DNA of 64,000 bases from Datisca glomerata (taxonomy: Eukaryota > Streptophyta > Magnoliopsida > Cucurbitales > Datiscaceae), in contig QANY01005285.1 of the NCBI GenBank assembly GCA_003255025.1, positions 261,001 through 325,000 on the forward strand. The letters run 5' to 3'. This document shows positions 1 through 10,460 of this stretch, piece after piece (within the stretch, counting starts at the first letter, position 1; every line of letters starts with the position of its first letter). The notes below the pieces were generated by a model. It was not told the DNA's origin, searched no databases, and saw only the letters and a program-made list of their open reading frames with translations. The position numbers and the translations under genes are program-made.

Positions 1-1353
1 ATTTATCCATAGACCCCTATATGCTAAAAACTGAAATTCCCCATTTCATATACACTTATATTCAATTTTCACTTCTTCCCCTAGGGCCAAAATTTTGTTC
101 AAATTCATCTGTTCAAATTGATGAATTAAATTGATCACAATCAATTAATCAATTAATTTTTTTTTACTAATTAGAAAATAATTAAATAATTAATTTGAAC
201 ATTAATTTTGATTTTCACTAAAATAGTTATAACATTCATCATATATGAGCTCAGGAAGTGTCCCTTGATATTTGGTCCAACTGATATTTTTTCTCATTCC
301 TATCCATATGAGCTACCCCTGAGATCAAATGGACCCGCATGAATAAAGCTATGTGATTCAAATACCTGGCTAATTTACCTCCATAAATTCTTGATCTATT
401 TAATCCCGACATCGTACGAGTCCGTTGTAGGTCCGATGCAGATAGAACTCCCACTACATTTTCAGTAGGTGCAAATAAACATTTACATTTCACAGTCCAC
501 AGAATATTTAACGATATTACCCTTCGTGAATATCAATAACAAGAGTGGAATATAAAATTATCATTTTATCCCTCTAGTTATTATTTTCTTAACTCCTTTA
601 TTGATTGTGAATAAAAAAGACATATCAACGAAGTGTCTCATATAGATCACCATGTCTTATTCAATGACTTATGTCATGGAGTACCGGGTCTGGTTTATTT
701 ATTCACACACTCATCAATAAAACATAAGGTGATATTGTTGCTTTTAAAATCTAACCACAAATTTCATATCTATGATCTATGAATCACGCAACTCCAACAT
801 AGTTAAATCACGATCTCAACAACCAAGATATTGTCTAGCAATTCGAACTCACTCATTTGGTATATCAAAGATCACAAGTAACTAGGTCAAGTCTCGTATT
901 CACCTCAGGATTTAGGTAATTATGAAAATACCCTTTAAGGTGTAACAATTAGATTCAGAGCTAGATAAATAGCTTTGCTCTAAACTAATTGGTTACTGAT
1001 CTATTCACATGTTCCATAATATGTGTAGGTCAACCGTTAGAGTCTCTACTTCCATGCCTGAGACTGACATCCTTTGTTTCAATCTAATAGTCGTAATTGG
1101 ATTCAATTGCCCAGTCGATCCAAAAACTGTGAATAACATTCTAAACTATCTTAGAAGAGCTTGTCTGGAAGACCACTTGATCTTTATTCTTCTTGTGTTG
1201 ATAATAGTGTCAGGACTTGAGTAAATTACAAACACACTTTAACTAAAGAAAACTTTCATTTATTCATAAAATTCAGTAATACATAAATGTCAATGAGTAA
1301 CTTTTTACTCATAAATAGTTAGTACATCTTATTTTATGGACATAATTTCAACA
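1..1353 (-). mobile_element. Long copia LTR of the Cop-6 family, cut by the window edge
   Basis: Read on the minus strand this begins TGTTGAAATTATGTCC at 1353 and follows, segment by segment, the LTRs at 56159 and 61196 (shared stretches include the motif around GTCCATAAA, the block near TTTCATCAACG and the block near CTCATTTGA). The related 3' LTR at 61196-63123 is about 1.9 kb, so roughly 0.6 kb of this copy lies left of the window. Its 5' end abuts the reverse-transcriptase codons of Cop-1 (residues YSPVV, then the LTR), so it inserted into that element. It may be a solo LTR or one end of a full element outside the window. Confidence 0.8.
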
Positions 1354-1692
1354 TACTACTGGTGAATAGACTTCATTGTAGTCTATTCCCTTACGTTGAG
1401 TAAACAATTTTGCAACAAGCCTTGTCTTGTACACTGGTTTTGATTGGTCAAGTACATTTTCCTTCTTCTTAAACACCCACCTACACCCTATAATTTTCTG
1501 TTTTGTAGGTCTGTCTACAAGTGTCCATGTTTGGTTTGCCTTGAGAGATCTCATCTCATCATTCATAGCTGCGAACCAATGATTTATGTCCTTGTTGGAG
1601 ATTGCCTCAATAAAATTCCTTGGTTCTGAATCAGAAAAGTCTTCAGTAACAAAAAATGCAAAGGAGATTAGGTAAGCATACCGATACATCAC
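1354..1692 (-). pseudogene. Cop-1 reverse transcriptase, N-terminal fragment
   Basis: Readable for about 110 residues. It contains the copia RT opening: W-x-LVDRPTKQKIIGCRWVFKKK, then KTRLVAK and the box GIDYNEVYSPVV, where the frame runs straight into the inserted LTR. In the family this domain copies element RNA into DNA in virus-like particles. The catalytic YVDD region is absent. Upstream residues FIEAISNKDINHWFAAMNDEM are the usual linker between integrase and RT. The first Met is not a meaningful start, as this is an internal part of a polyprotein. Confidence 0.85.
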
Positions 1693-1968
1693 TAGTGCTT
1701 TGTGATTTCTTCTCTCTCTATCTTTGGCCAGTTGGTAACCATTTAGATCTTGTTGATCTTGAAAAATTTATTCTTCAGTATCATCTTGCATATTATTTTC
1801 ATCATTTTGTTGTTGCTGAGAGCAATTTGAACTTTTCAATTCCACCTCAATTCTCGCTTCCTCACTGTTTGGTTTGTGTGAGGTCTCTTCATTTTCTTTG
1901 GCCTTCTGCATGAATATTTCATTCTCCATGAACAAAACATATCTATTATTAAAACATCTTGAATAGCT

Positions 1969-2790
1969 TCCTTACTAGTACAATAACTTATATCCCTTTA
2001 CACCATTAGGATAACCAAGAAACATGCATTTCTTGGCTCTTGGTTCAAGCTTGTCTTGCTTTATATGTGCATAAGCAAAACTCCCAAATGCCCTTAGATG
2101 TTTGAGATCTGGTGTGCTCCCAATCCAAAGTTCTTCAGGTGTTTTAAAGTCAATTGATGTAGAGGGGCTTCTGTTTATCAGATAGGTAGTAGTATTTGTT
2201 GCTTCTCTCCATAACTTATTAGGTAAGTTTGCTTTTGAAAGCATGCATCTTACCGTTTCAAGAAGTGTTCTGTTCATTCTCTCTACCAAACTATTTTACT
2301 GATGTGTGTATGCTACATTTTTGTGTCTCATAATTCCCTTATTAGTGCAGAAGCTGTTGAACTCGTCAGTCTGATACTCTGAGCCATTGTCAGTTATGAG
2401 CTTCTTAACTTTCTTTCTAGTTTGTAGCTCAACCATTTTTTTCAGTCCTTAAACTTCTGTAAAAACTGCAGTCTTGGACTTTAGAACATACACCCATACC
2501 TTTCTTAAGAAATCATCTATAAAGGTGCAAAGTACTCATCTCCACATATAGTTTCTGTTCTAGCAGGACCTCACAAATATGAGTGTATATACTTCAAGGT
2601 CTCTTTTGTTCTGTGTACTGTCTTACTAAACTTTACCCTACATGACTTCCCAAAAATACAATGTTCACATAATTCTAGCTTGCTCAGATTGTCACCACAT
2701 AGTAGATTCTATTTCTAAAGTTCTTGAAGTCCTCTTCCTGAGATATGAGCTAGTGTCATATGCCAAAGTTTAGACTTGTCAATAACTGCT
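1969..2790 (-). pseudogene. Cop-1 integrase fragment
   Basis: Copia integrase read right to left. An HHCC-type start (LWHMTLAHIS near 2765) is followed by a core with several stops and the segment LITDNGSEYQ near 2390. The C-terminal half is clean: VERMNRTLLETVRCMLSKA, then the box KCMFLGYPNGVKGYKLL. The usual TPQQNGVAER box reads with a stop just before VERMNRT. The family product inserts element cDNA into host DNA. Several frame breaks make it non-functional. Confidence 0.8.
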
Positions 2791-3099
2791 AATGATGTAG
2801 TGACTGCATTTCCTATCACAGTGCTTCGTAGCAATGTATAAAGTCCATTATTTCTGATGCCTTTCATAATAACCAGTGAACCCTTCATGATCTTGAGAGT
2901 AGCTGCCTCAACCTTCTAAGAGTTCCCTTTCTAGTCAAAGACGCCTAAAGAGATTTGGTTTCTCTTTAGCTCAGGAACATATCTAACTTCGTGTAGGATT
3001 CTCTCAATTCCATCATGAGTTTTCTATCTGATGGTTCCAATCCTAACCATCTTACATTGCTTGTCAATTTTAAAGCAATACATAACCTCCATCTATTAC

Positions 3100-3340
3100 T
3101 TTGTAGGTTTCAAACCAGCTTTGTTAGGTGTCATATAAAAGGAACACCCTGAATCAAGAATCCACTGTTATCTCTAAATTATTAGTTTTTACTACTAAGA
3201 CATCTGCACTCCCATAAACATCTTCAACCACTACTACATTGCCATTTTCTGCATCTTTCTCCTTCCCTTTAGCTTTTTACTTTCTCTTTGAACATAGTCT
3301 TCTAATGTGTCCTTCTTCATGATAGTGGAAACATTTGAAG
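3100..3340 (-). pseudogene. Cop-1 protease motif and gag zinc knuckle
   Basis: The aspartic-protease box reads WILDSGCSFYMTP (catalytic Asp in DSG at 3147-3155). Upstream in element order is a zinc knuckle, CFHYHEEGHIRRLC (3292-3333). The family pattern is C-x2-C-x4-H-x4-C; here the second Cys is Tyr (TAT for TGT), so RNA binding by this knuckle is probably lost. The sequence between them is frame-broken. Confidence 0.75.
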
Positions 3341-3459
3341 GACTTGTGTCTACTTCTTGATTTGGATCAAGATTTTCCTCTGCCTTTGTGTTCTTTCTTA
3401 TCAGTTCTACACCTCACATCCATGCTTTCTCCTATTTGCTCCTTCAATTCACACTTTCT

Positions 3460-3960
3460 CTAAAAGTCCTTAGAGTTCAACGCTCCTATAACATCATCCA
3501 CTAATAGAGTCTCTCTGCCATGCTTGACTATGTCCACAAAGCTCTTAAAAGACTTTGGGAGTGAATGTAGAAACACTAATGCCTTGTACTCATCCTCATA
3601 GTCAACCTGAATGTTCTCTAGATCCACATACACCTTATTGAAATCACCAATATGCTCATGCAAGTTGTTATTATCTTGCATCGTAAAGGTAAAAAACATA
3701 CCCTTAAGATACAATATGCTGGATAAGGACTTGGTCATGTATAGGCTTTCTAACTTAAGCCAAATTTCTACTACAGACTTCATTTTGGCCACTTCACATA
3801 GTACCTTACCACTCAGACTTAAAATCAGTGTGTTATAGGCTATTTTCATTATATCATTTCTCTTTTCTTCTGAGTAAGTTGATGGCATCTTAGCCTCTCC
3901 TTCTAGAGCTTCATCCAACCTTAGATTTCCAAGTAGAGCTAACATTTTTATTTTCCAGAT
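3460..3960 (-). pseudogene. Cop-1 gag (UBN2-type) fragment
   Basis: About 161 residues of the copia capsid domain, with family landmarks LSLSGKVLCEV, LKLESLYMTKSL, LYLKGMFFTFTM, FNKVYVDLENI and ALVFLHSLPKSF. In the family, gag assembles the particle that packages element RNA. The N-terminus (the usual LDGxNFxxWK part) should lie in 3961-4100 and is only weakly readable (a copy of KFDGQMIL near 3975), with a frame break. Next in element order come the zinc knuckle and protease. Confidence 0.85.
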
Positions 3961-4106
3961 TATAGAATCATCTGGCCATCAAATTTCACAACATCTTGCT
4001 TAGTAGTTGAGGTTGTCATTTCATTACTTTTATCGAGTACTTGGCAAACTTCTTCATCTTGGATTTAACTCTACACGAGTTTCAAAATTATCCCTTCAAC
4101 TTTAAT

Positions 4107-4118
4107 GCTTTGATACCA
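4107..4118 (-). other. Primer-binding site of Cop-1
   Basis: Minus-strand TGGTATCAAAGC, one base from the usual plant copia site TGGTATCAGAGC, complementary to the 3' end of initiator-Met tRNA. It sits three bases from the LTR end, which fixes the element's direction and the LTR boundary at 4122. Confidence 0.85.
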
Positions 4119-4121
4119 GTT

Positions 4122-4634
4122 TGTTATGAATCAAGTTAACCCAAACAACAGCACAAGTCTTAGCTAAACCTTATAGCAGTTAACAGCTAACAAAATAACT
4201 AAGAACATAAGGCAGAAACATAATTAAGTTGAGAGAGTTAGAGAAGTAGTGACACATAGATTTATCCTGGTTTAATTCACAATGCATGAAGCTGCATATA
4301 GCAGCTGATTTCCAAGCAATCCACTATGAATAAGGTCTATTGTAAGAGATTCAAATACTCTTAGTAGTACCGTGTCACTCGTGCTTCTCTTTCTTCAAGC
4401 TTTCTCGAGATCGCATAACATTATCATGGAGCTTCCCTTCTCACGTAGTCTTTTATCTTTTTTGTGTATTTGTGAGTCTATATGCTCATTTTCTCGAGGA
4501 TAATCTTCTTACTCTTCTTGGCTATAACAAAATGCATCGTGAGCAATCATTGCACGATGCTTTCTCAACTGATAACAAAGCTCTAGCTGCATTATTATAA
4601 CTAACAATCTACGAGTGCATTAGTTAAATAACAA
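4122..4634 (-). repeat. Cop-1 5' LTR
   Basis: The inner end is fixed by the primer-binding site. The outer end is proposed at ATAACA (4629-4634), which pairs with TGTTAT at 4122 as a terminal inverted repeat. The length, about 513 bp, suits Tnt1/Tork-type elements. No second LTR copy exists in the window, so the outer boundary is an inference. Confidence 0.6.
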
Positions 4635-6744
4635 TGACAGCTCATTGTCAGCCCACTTATGAGTCACCTCTCATAATTTGTATGACAATAAGACTGTGTT
4701 TGGAAATTGTGACTAGCAAACATTTGAATAAATGTTACACTAATTAAATTTGTTCATGAATTAAGTAAGCTATCATTTATGTATTAGTCAAGCAATTAAA
4801 TTTTAAATAATTGAGAAAGAGAAGAATATGTAATGAGTATTGAGTAACGCCTCGCCCGCTTTGTCATGAATATGTAGTGTTCATTTGATAAATTCGATCA
4901 ATTTAAAATTAATGTAATCAGGCTTTGGCTAATTCATTTCCTTCTAGTAGTAAGTGACTCTAAGCTTTAAAAACTCTCGGGAAATGAAATCGCATTAATA
5001 TCTCAACTAATATTTAAAGCTGTGTTTTTTTATACTTTTAGTATATTTTAGCATGGAAGAATATATCTAAACTAATATTTAAAAGAGGAAAAAATTAACA
5101 AAGTTTAGTATTGACTAGAGATTCCATTTCAACATTTGACTTCCTAAACAATTAAATCAGTCATTAAATAAAAAAATATCATGGAATGGAGTGTAGTCCT
5201 ATTAATATTAACAACGAAATTTTTTTTTACCTCATCATGAACATTTTATTAATTAATAATTAAATGTTGAAAAAGGTTGATTTAAATTAGCTGACAAATC
5301 TATGTATATCATATAGTAACGTACACAGTATCTTATACTTGAATACACATTTCATTTTAAAAAAGTGTTAGCGTAACAACGTGTTTACTCTTTTTTGCTA
5401 ATCATATAATGCACTCTTTACAAATATATATTGAGTCTTACGTATAATATACCAACTTATACTTGACACATTTTATTTAAGAAAATACGTTAATGTAACA
5501 TGATACTCTTTTATTAATCATAAAACATGCTTCGGGAAAATTTCATGTCGAGACTTTAGATTAAGAACATTTGGATATTCAAATGTATGAACAAAATAAA
5601 AGTTTAAAAAGAATAAGAGGAATTAGAGAAAAAATAGAATATTATTGTTGATAAGTCACTCTTACATATATTACTCTCCTCTCTACATTGTAAAGAGTCT
5701 AAATAATGAAAATCTAATATTTCATGATTTTTATTTAATTCTTAAGTTTTAAGATTTACACATAATCTTTAACACTATAACAAGCATAAAAGGCAAAATA
5801 AAAGTGTTTTCATTTGTAAAATTAATTTCGTATGTGTAAGTTACTACTTTTGAAAGAAAGAAGAATCCAAAGATCAGTCATCAATTCCACACCAACTTGG
5901 TCATGAAGAGCTATGATTTTGTTCTGCCTTTTCTCATGACTTTGAGTCTTGTCAACGCAAACTTCAAAAGGAAAAAAAATGTAATTAATTAAGAAAAAAC
6001 TAAAGAAATTGAAAATTCGATGATGTTTAAGTACAGCATTGGTGTCATCATTGACAATGAATGAATGGTTGGTGAGTATTTTCCAGAAGATGAAAATAAA
6101 ACGTTTGATCAGTGTTTTGATTTCATTTTACGGTTTTGAAAATGAAAAATGAATAAAATAAATTTAATTGGAAGTCCATCTAATTTTAAATAATTTGAAA
6201 ACTGTTTTTTGACAATTAAAAAAACAATTATATTCATGCATACTTGTGTTAGCATAAGTTTCATAATTACATTTATTTTATATTCTAACTAAATTAGAAA
6301 ATTAATACATAATTGTATTAGCACAAAAAATTAATATATAAGTAAATTTGTGCTGGTACAAATTGAGATGAAAAATGTTCATATTGCAAAATTAATGTCA
6401 AATTCATCAAATATTATTTAAAATATTATTATTTTTATTTAATTTTTGAAAACTCATTTTTAAATATATATGAAATCGGATTAACCTAACTTTTTATGGA
6501 CAAAGTTTGGCTTCGAGAAACAAGCTAGAGATGAAAGAAAATGAAAATAAAAATAAAAAAACGGTAAGAATAAATCTTCAATAACTTTTTTTGTTTATTT
6601 TCATCCATCATTTTGACGTTTTGAACATTACCAACACATATTTTTCAGATTTGATATAATGAGATGAAAATGAAACAATTATGAATGTGATTAATGAGAA
6701 TCAAAATACTTTGTGCAAGAAAGAAGAAATGCTGATGATATCTC
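4635..6744. other. AT-rich non-coding stretch
   Basis: No ORF with a recognisable product on either strand and no clear terminal repeats. The only structure seen is a degenerate direct duplication near 5325-5530. It is probably old repeat debris between Cop-1 and the LINE. Confidence 0.6.
5325..5530. repeat. Degenerate direct duplication, unit about 120 bp
   Basis: The stretch from CTTATACTTGAATACACATT through GTGTTAGCGTAACAACGTG to CTAATCATATAATGC recurs from CTTATACTTGACACATT through ACGTTAATGTAACATG to TTAATCATAAAACATGC. Order and spacing match with many substitutions. Origin unknown. Confidence 0.55.
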
Positions 6745-7046
6745 TCTCCCAAGAGTTTGTGAGAGATTATCATCAAAGACTCAACATGTCTATATATGTG
6801 CTATTAAGGTTGACCTTATGCTAATGTCTAAATAGGACATTGGTTTCCCTACTATCTTTTGTAATTCGATTATGGCCTACATCGCCACTCCTTTCTCTGT
6901 CAATATTAATGGAGAGTTATGTGATTACTTCAAGGAAGCTACATGCTTGAAACTTATCAATATTAATGGAGAGTTATGCCTCATTTCCCCTGCCTATTTG
7001 TCATGGTTATGAACGTTGTAACAAGCATTTTGCAACATGCTTCTGT
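6745..7046 (+). pseudogene. L1-type LINE reverse transcriptase, part 1 (interrupted)
   Basis: Plus-strand translation over several frames gives the order typical of plant LINE ORF2: QEFVRDYHQ, then CAIKVDL, GFPTIF, IMAYIATPFSVNINGEL and CDYFK. An approximately 24-base segment carrying NINGEL is present twice (near 6900 and 6957). The sequence is cut by Cop-2 at 7047 and resumes at 10461. In the family, ORF2 performs target-primed reverse transcription. Many stops show it is dead. Confidence 0.7.
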
Positions 7047-7227
7047 TGAAGAATAATATTTTCATTTATTTTATCTAGCTTGCAACGAGAAGAATATATA
7101 AACTTAAATACAAACTATAAAAAGAAAAGAATAATTTACATAAATTAAATCTCCTAATTAACTCTTAAAATATTCTCTAAGATTACACCATAATTACATA
7201 TTTCCTAAACTAGTAAAAAACTAATCA
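7047..7227 (-). repeat. Cop-2 3' LTR
   Basis: Plus-strand TGAAGAATAATATTTTC to AAACTAATCA. It aligns with the copy at 10283-10460 along its length with scattered substitutions and small indels, so the insertion is not recent. Confidence 0.85.
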
Positions 7228-7620
7228 ATATTCTTGAAACTTGGAGGCATATCCATATACACTTCTTCTTCCAAGTTACCGTGCAAGAAGGCATTTTGCA
7301 CGTCAAATTGTTATAGAGGCAAATCAAGATTTGTTGTCATAGTTAAGATAATTCTTATGCTGTTCATTTTAGCTACTGGTGCAAAAATCTCTTGATAGTC
7401 CAGCCTATAAGTCAGAGTGTATCCCAAAGCAATCAATATGGTTTTGAATCTTTCAATTGAACCATATGCTTTATACTTAATCGTGAACACCAACTTGCAT
7501 CTCACTATTTTATGGTCTTTAGGTAGATTAACTACTTCTCACGTATCATTCTTATGCAAAGCTCCCATCTCTTCAATAATAACTGTCTTCCACTAAGGAT
7601 CTTTAAGAGCCTCATGTACA
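7228..7620 (-). pseudogene. Cop-2 reverse transcriptase, N-terminal fragment
   Basis: Residues read CKLVFTIKYKAYGSIERFK, then GYTLTYRLDYQEIFAPVAKM, NSIRIIL, DLPL, a stop, FDVQNAFLHGNLEEEVYMD. This matches the first third of copia RT, up to the first catalytic-Asp region (FDVQNAF). The second catalytic block (YVDD) is missing because the deletion joins this point to the 3' LTR. Upstream, readable pieces such as EEMGALHKNDT belong to the linker before RT. Confidence 0.85.
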
Positions 7621-8129
7621 TCTTTATGGATCTTTTCATTAGACACAATTGTGAGATAAAAGAGCTACAATTTCCATTTATTCTATGAAGAGACAGAGAC
7701 ATAAATTTTGAAATGGTATTTTAATGCATGCTCTGATGCCTTTTCTAAGAGCAATGGGAAAATCAAGATTAGTATCAATTTGAGAAGGAAAAGATTAGAG
7801 ATTTTCAGAATCAGAATCATGATTAGATGATTGGCCTTCAAAGAGAAAGATATGGTTCTCCAATCTTTCTTTCTTTCTTCTAGAGTATGTTACAACTCAT
7901 CATTCTTTTCTAGTGGAAGGTGCACCTCTATTTGAGAACCATCTGTATTGCTAGTACCGTTTTGTTCCAAAATACCACCATGCTTTTCCAAAGTAACAAC
8001 AAGATTTAGCTCATCTGAAGTAGAAATATGAATATCCTGTATGATTGAAAATGGAACGAACAAAGACCGATCTTCCTTTTTTTTATCTCCTCCTGAAGAT
8101 CAGGAGGGTAAAATAGGATTGATTTAAAA

Positions 8130-8960
8130 AAAACTTATATCCAAAGTAACGAATGTCCTGCGAGATGGAAGGTGATAACACTTATATCCTTTTTGTGTGT
8201 TAGTGTATCCTAAGAAGATGAATTTGAGAGTCCTAGGATAAAAAATTTAGACCTCTCCTAAATGTATACAAAAGCAAATAGAGTTTTAAAAATATTTTCT
8301 TAAAGTATCAATTGGTGTGACAAATGACAAAACTTTAGTATGCAGTCTATTTATAAGATGAATAACAGTGATGGTGGCTTCACCCCATAAATCTTTAGGA
8401 AATTTTTTTGAAAATATTATTGCTCTAGCTACCTCGAGTATATGCCTATTTTTCATCTCAGCTACTCCATTTTGTTGAGGAGTCTCAAGAAAATATGTTT
8501 GATTTAAAAATTCCACCATTATCAGATAAAAAAACTTGAAATATTACTTGAAATTGAGTTTGAATCATGGTGTGAAATTTTTTTTGAAGCATTTCCTACA
8601 TCACATTTATCTTTAAGGAGATAAATCCATGTAGCACGGCTGGAGTCATCAATCAATATGATAAATCATTTAAAATCCATGAGATATGGAATTCTAAAAG
8701 GATCACAAACATCCCTATTGATAAATAAAAAATGAATTACATACCTCTTATTTTAAACATGTCTTATGACTTTTAGTAAGTTCACAAATTTCACATTTTA
8801 AATGAGAGAGTTCTAAACGAGAATAAAGTTTTTGATGCAAAGTTTTCAAAGATGCGAAATTGGGATGGCCATGTCTAAGGTGGTACAACCATACTTCATT
8901 TTTCTTTCATTCTCAACCTCCACTATAAAAGGCTTGAGCATCAGCATCCAGATAGTAGAG
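8130..8960 (-). pseudogene. Cop-2 integrase fragment
   Basis: The clean part has FLETPQQNGVAEMKNRHI, then EVARAIIFSKKFPKDLWGEA and TVIHLINRL, the conserved C-terminal half of the copia integrase core. In the family box GVAERKNRH the Arg is Met here. Further upstream, weaker pieces cover the zinc-binding start (LRHGHPNFASLKTLHQKLYS region near 8870). Stops and shifts are frequent. Confidence 0.8.
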
Positions 8961-9340
8961 TCAATTTCTCTCTATACCTAGTCCACTTGTCTTTCCCATC
9001 ATTAGGTCCTGAAAATCACAACAATCAAGGAAAAAAGTTACTGAGTAACGAAGAGATTTAATGATTTTACTAATGGATAATAAATTACAAGCTATTTTTG
9101 GCACATGAAGAGCATGATCAAGGGTTATGGATGGAGTAACAAAAATGTATCCTATGCCACTAATAAGAGTAAAAGAGCCATAAATCACTTTAACTTTATG
9201 ATTCAAACAATGAAAAAAGTGTAAAAAATAATAGAGTTATGAGTCATAGACAACCCTGAAGCTATTATCCAATGGTCTTTTGAGGTATTAAGAGCTAAAC
9301 TAGAGTTATGAGTCACATGCTCAGACGCTCCCGAATCTAT
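8961..9340 (-). pseudogene. Cop-2 protease / pre-integrase linker
   Basis: Readable residues include VKVIYGSFTLISGIG, ITLDHALHVPKIACNLLSIS and the linker DLMMGKTSGLG, typical of the gag-pre-integrase region of plant copia. The upstream DSGASEH-type protease box is duplicated and damaged: two related segments near 9240-9290 and 9300-9345 both read like a degraded W-I-x-DSGAS-HVTHNSSLA box, suggesting a short internal duplication. Confidence 0.65.
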
Positions 9341-9343
9341 TAT

Positions 9344-9547
9344 CTAATGGTTAGAGGAAGTTGTTAAGACATTAAAGGCTAAACTAGGATGTTGTGATTG
9401 TGCAAATGAGCATGATGTAGAAGGCTCTAATTCTTTTTCCATCATTTTGTACAAGATTTTGAATTGTTCCTTAGTGAAAGGAAATCCCCCTGAAGTATGA
9501 AAGATTTGCTTCAAATGCTTGTTCCATGGCACTCGAATTCTTACCAT
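9344..9547 (-). pseudogene. Cop-2 gag C-terminal remnant
   Basis: About 67 residues with LKQIFHTSGGFPFTKEQFKI and LYKMMEKELEP, the spacer between gag and protease in several plant copia families. The capsid domain and zinc knuckle are not seen and appear to be deleted. Confidence 0.6.
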
Positions 9548-10267
9548 AAAGACGATTCAGCATATCAGATTTGCAAAGAAAGAAAAATTAACCCAAATAA
9601 TACTTGTACAGCCGAAAAAACTACCACATCCCAACAAAGAAACAAAAAATTGAAAAATTAAATCCAACCAGAAAAAAAACTAATACAACCTTATTTCACC
9701 ATAGCCCAAAAACAAGGAACATAAATCAGCCTGAAGTAATTAGGTTTTCCTTTCTCTTTCAATACCACACAAGCAGTGAGAAAAATAGCAAAATAATCCC
9801 AAATACCAAAGAGAACCCAAGAGCCAGATTGTTCTTCCACAAAGAAACTTGAATACCACAGCACATGAAATATACCAAGAAGCAGAGAATAGAATCTTGG
9901 TCTATCTATTTACCAAAATAAAAAAAATGCATAGACAGAGAGATTGATATCATCGAGATCTAAGAGAGAGATTTAAAAAAAATGCGGAGATAGATAGATG
10001 CAGTTCGCCGACAAGGAAACCCAGAGAGATGTAGTTGTAGCTATTCGGGTGTTGTGACTGAAGAGGCAGGCCAAAGAGAGACCTGAAATGGCAAGTGGGT
10101 TTCGCTGACAAGAAACCCAGAGAGTTGTTGGCGCAAACCTAAGAGATATAATAGTGACAAAGATGATGACGGTTTCGATGAAGCAAGCCAGAAGTTGCAG
10201 AGAGGAACTTCGACAAGGCTTCGTCGGAAGAGAGAGAAAATCAAAGATAAACCCTAGATGCAGGTTG
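9548..10267 (-). other. Cop-2 leader region
   Basis: Between the primer-binding site and the gag remnant. Two long overlapping minus ORFs here have low-complexity, unrecognised translations and look like chance reading of the leader. A motif resembling CTCTGGGTTTC-TTGTC-GCGAA occurs twice (near 10000-10030 and 10095-10125), suggesting a small internal duplication. Confidence 0.55.
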
Positions 10268-10279
10268 GCTGTGATACCA
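10268..10279 (-). other. Primer-binding site of Cop-2
   Basis: Minus-strand TGGTATCACAGC, one base from the initiator-Met tRNA complement, three bases inside the 5' LTR. It supports minus orientation. Confidence 0.85.
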
Positions 10280-10282
10280 CAT

Positions 10283-10460
10283 TGAAGAATAATATTTTCG
10301 TTCATTTTATCTAGCTTGCAATGAGAATAATATATAGGATCTAGATACAAACCATAAAAAGGAAAAGAATAATTTACGTAAATTAAATTTCCTAATTATC
10401 TCTTAAAATATTCTATTAAACCATAATTACGTATTTTCTAAACTAGTAAAAAACTAATTA
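10283..10460 (-). repeat. Cop-2 5' LTR
   Basis: Plus-strand TGAAGAATAATATTTTCG to AAACTAATTA, the partner of 7047-7227. The terminal CA has decayed to TA. Confidence 0.85.

Larger units (their letters stand above)
1354..4634 (-). mobile_element. Cop-1: degenerate Ty1/copia retrotransposon, 3' part lost
   Basis: A minus-strand copia in the order 5' LTR (4122-4634), primer-binding site (4107-4118), gag, protease, integrase, start of reverse transcriptase. The rest of the reverse transcriptase, RNase H and the 3' LTR are missing because another LTR interrupts it at 1353. The gag and integrase wording is close to Tnt1/Tork-type plant copia elements. Frameshifts and stops separate the readable pieces, so it is dead. 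Confidence 0.85.
7047..10460 (-). mobile_element. Cop-2: short-LTR copia inserted in a LINE
   Basis: Two similar LTRs of about 180 bp (7047-7227 and 10283-10460) flank a minus-strand copia body with leader, gag remnant, protease region, integrase and RT N-terminus. The RT palm, YVDD and RNase H have been deleted: sequence just after the RT box EEEVYMDMPPSFK meets the 3' LTR. No matching target duplication is visible at the outer ends. It lies inside a LINE ORF whose two halves flank it. Confidence 0.85.

Noticed and set aside
1009..1224. 71-codon ORF within the first LTR
   Set aside because: The same region in sister LTRs has no conserved frame; chance ORF.
9973..10350. 125-codon minus ORF (and its overlapping partner at 10041-10244)
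   Set aside because: Starts inside the LTR and crosses the primer-binding site of Cop-2, so it cannot be a real gene product of the element.
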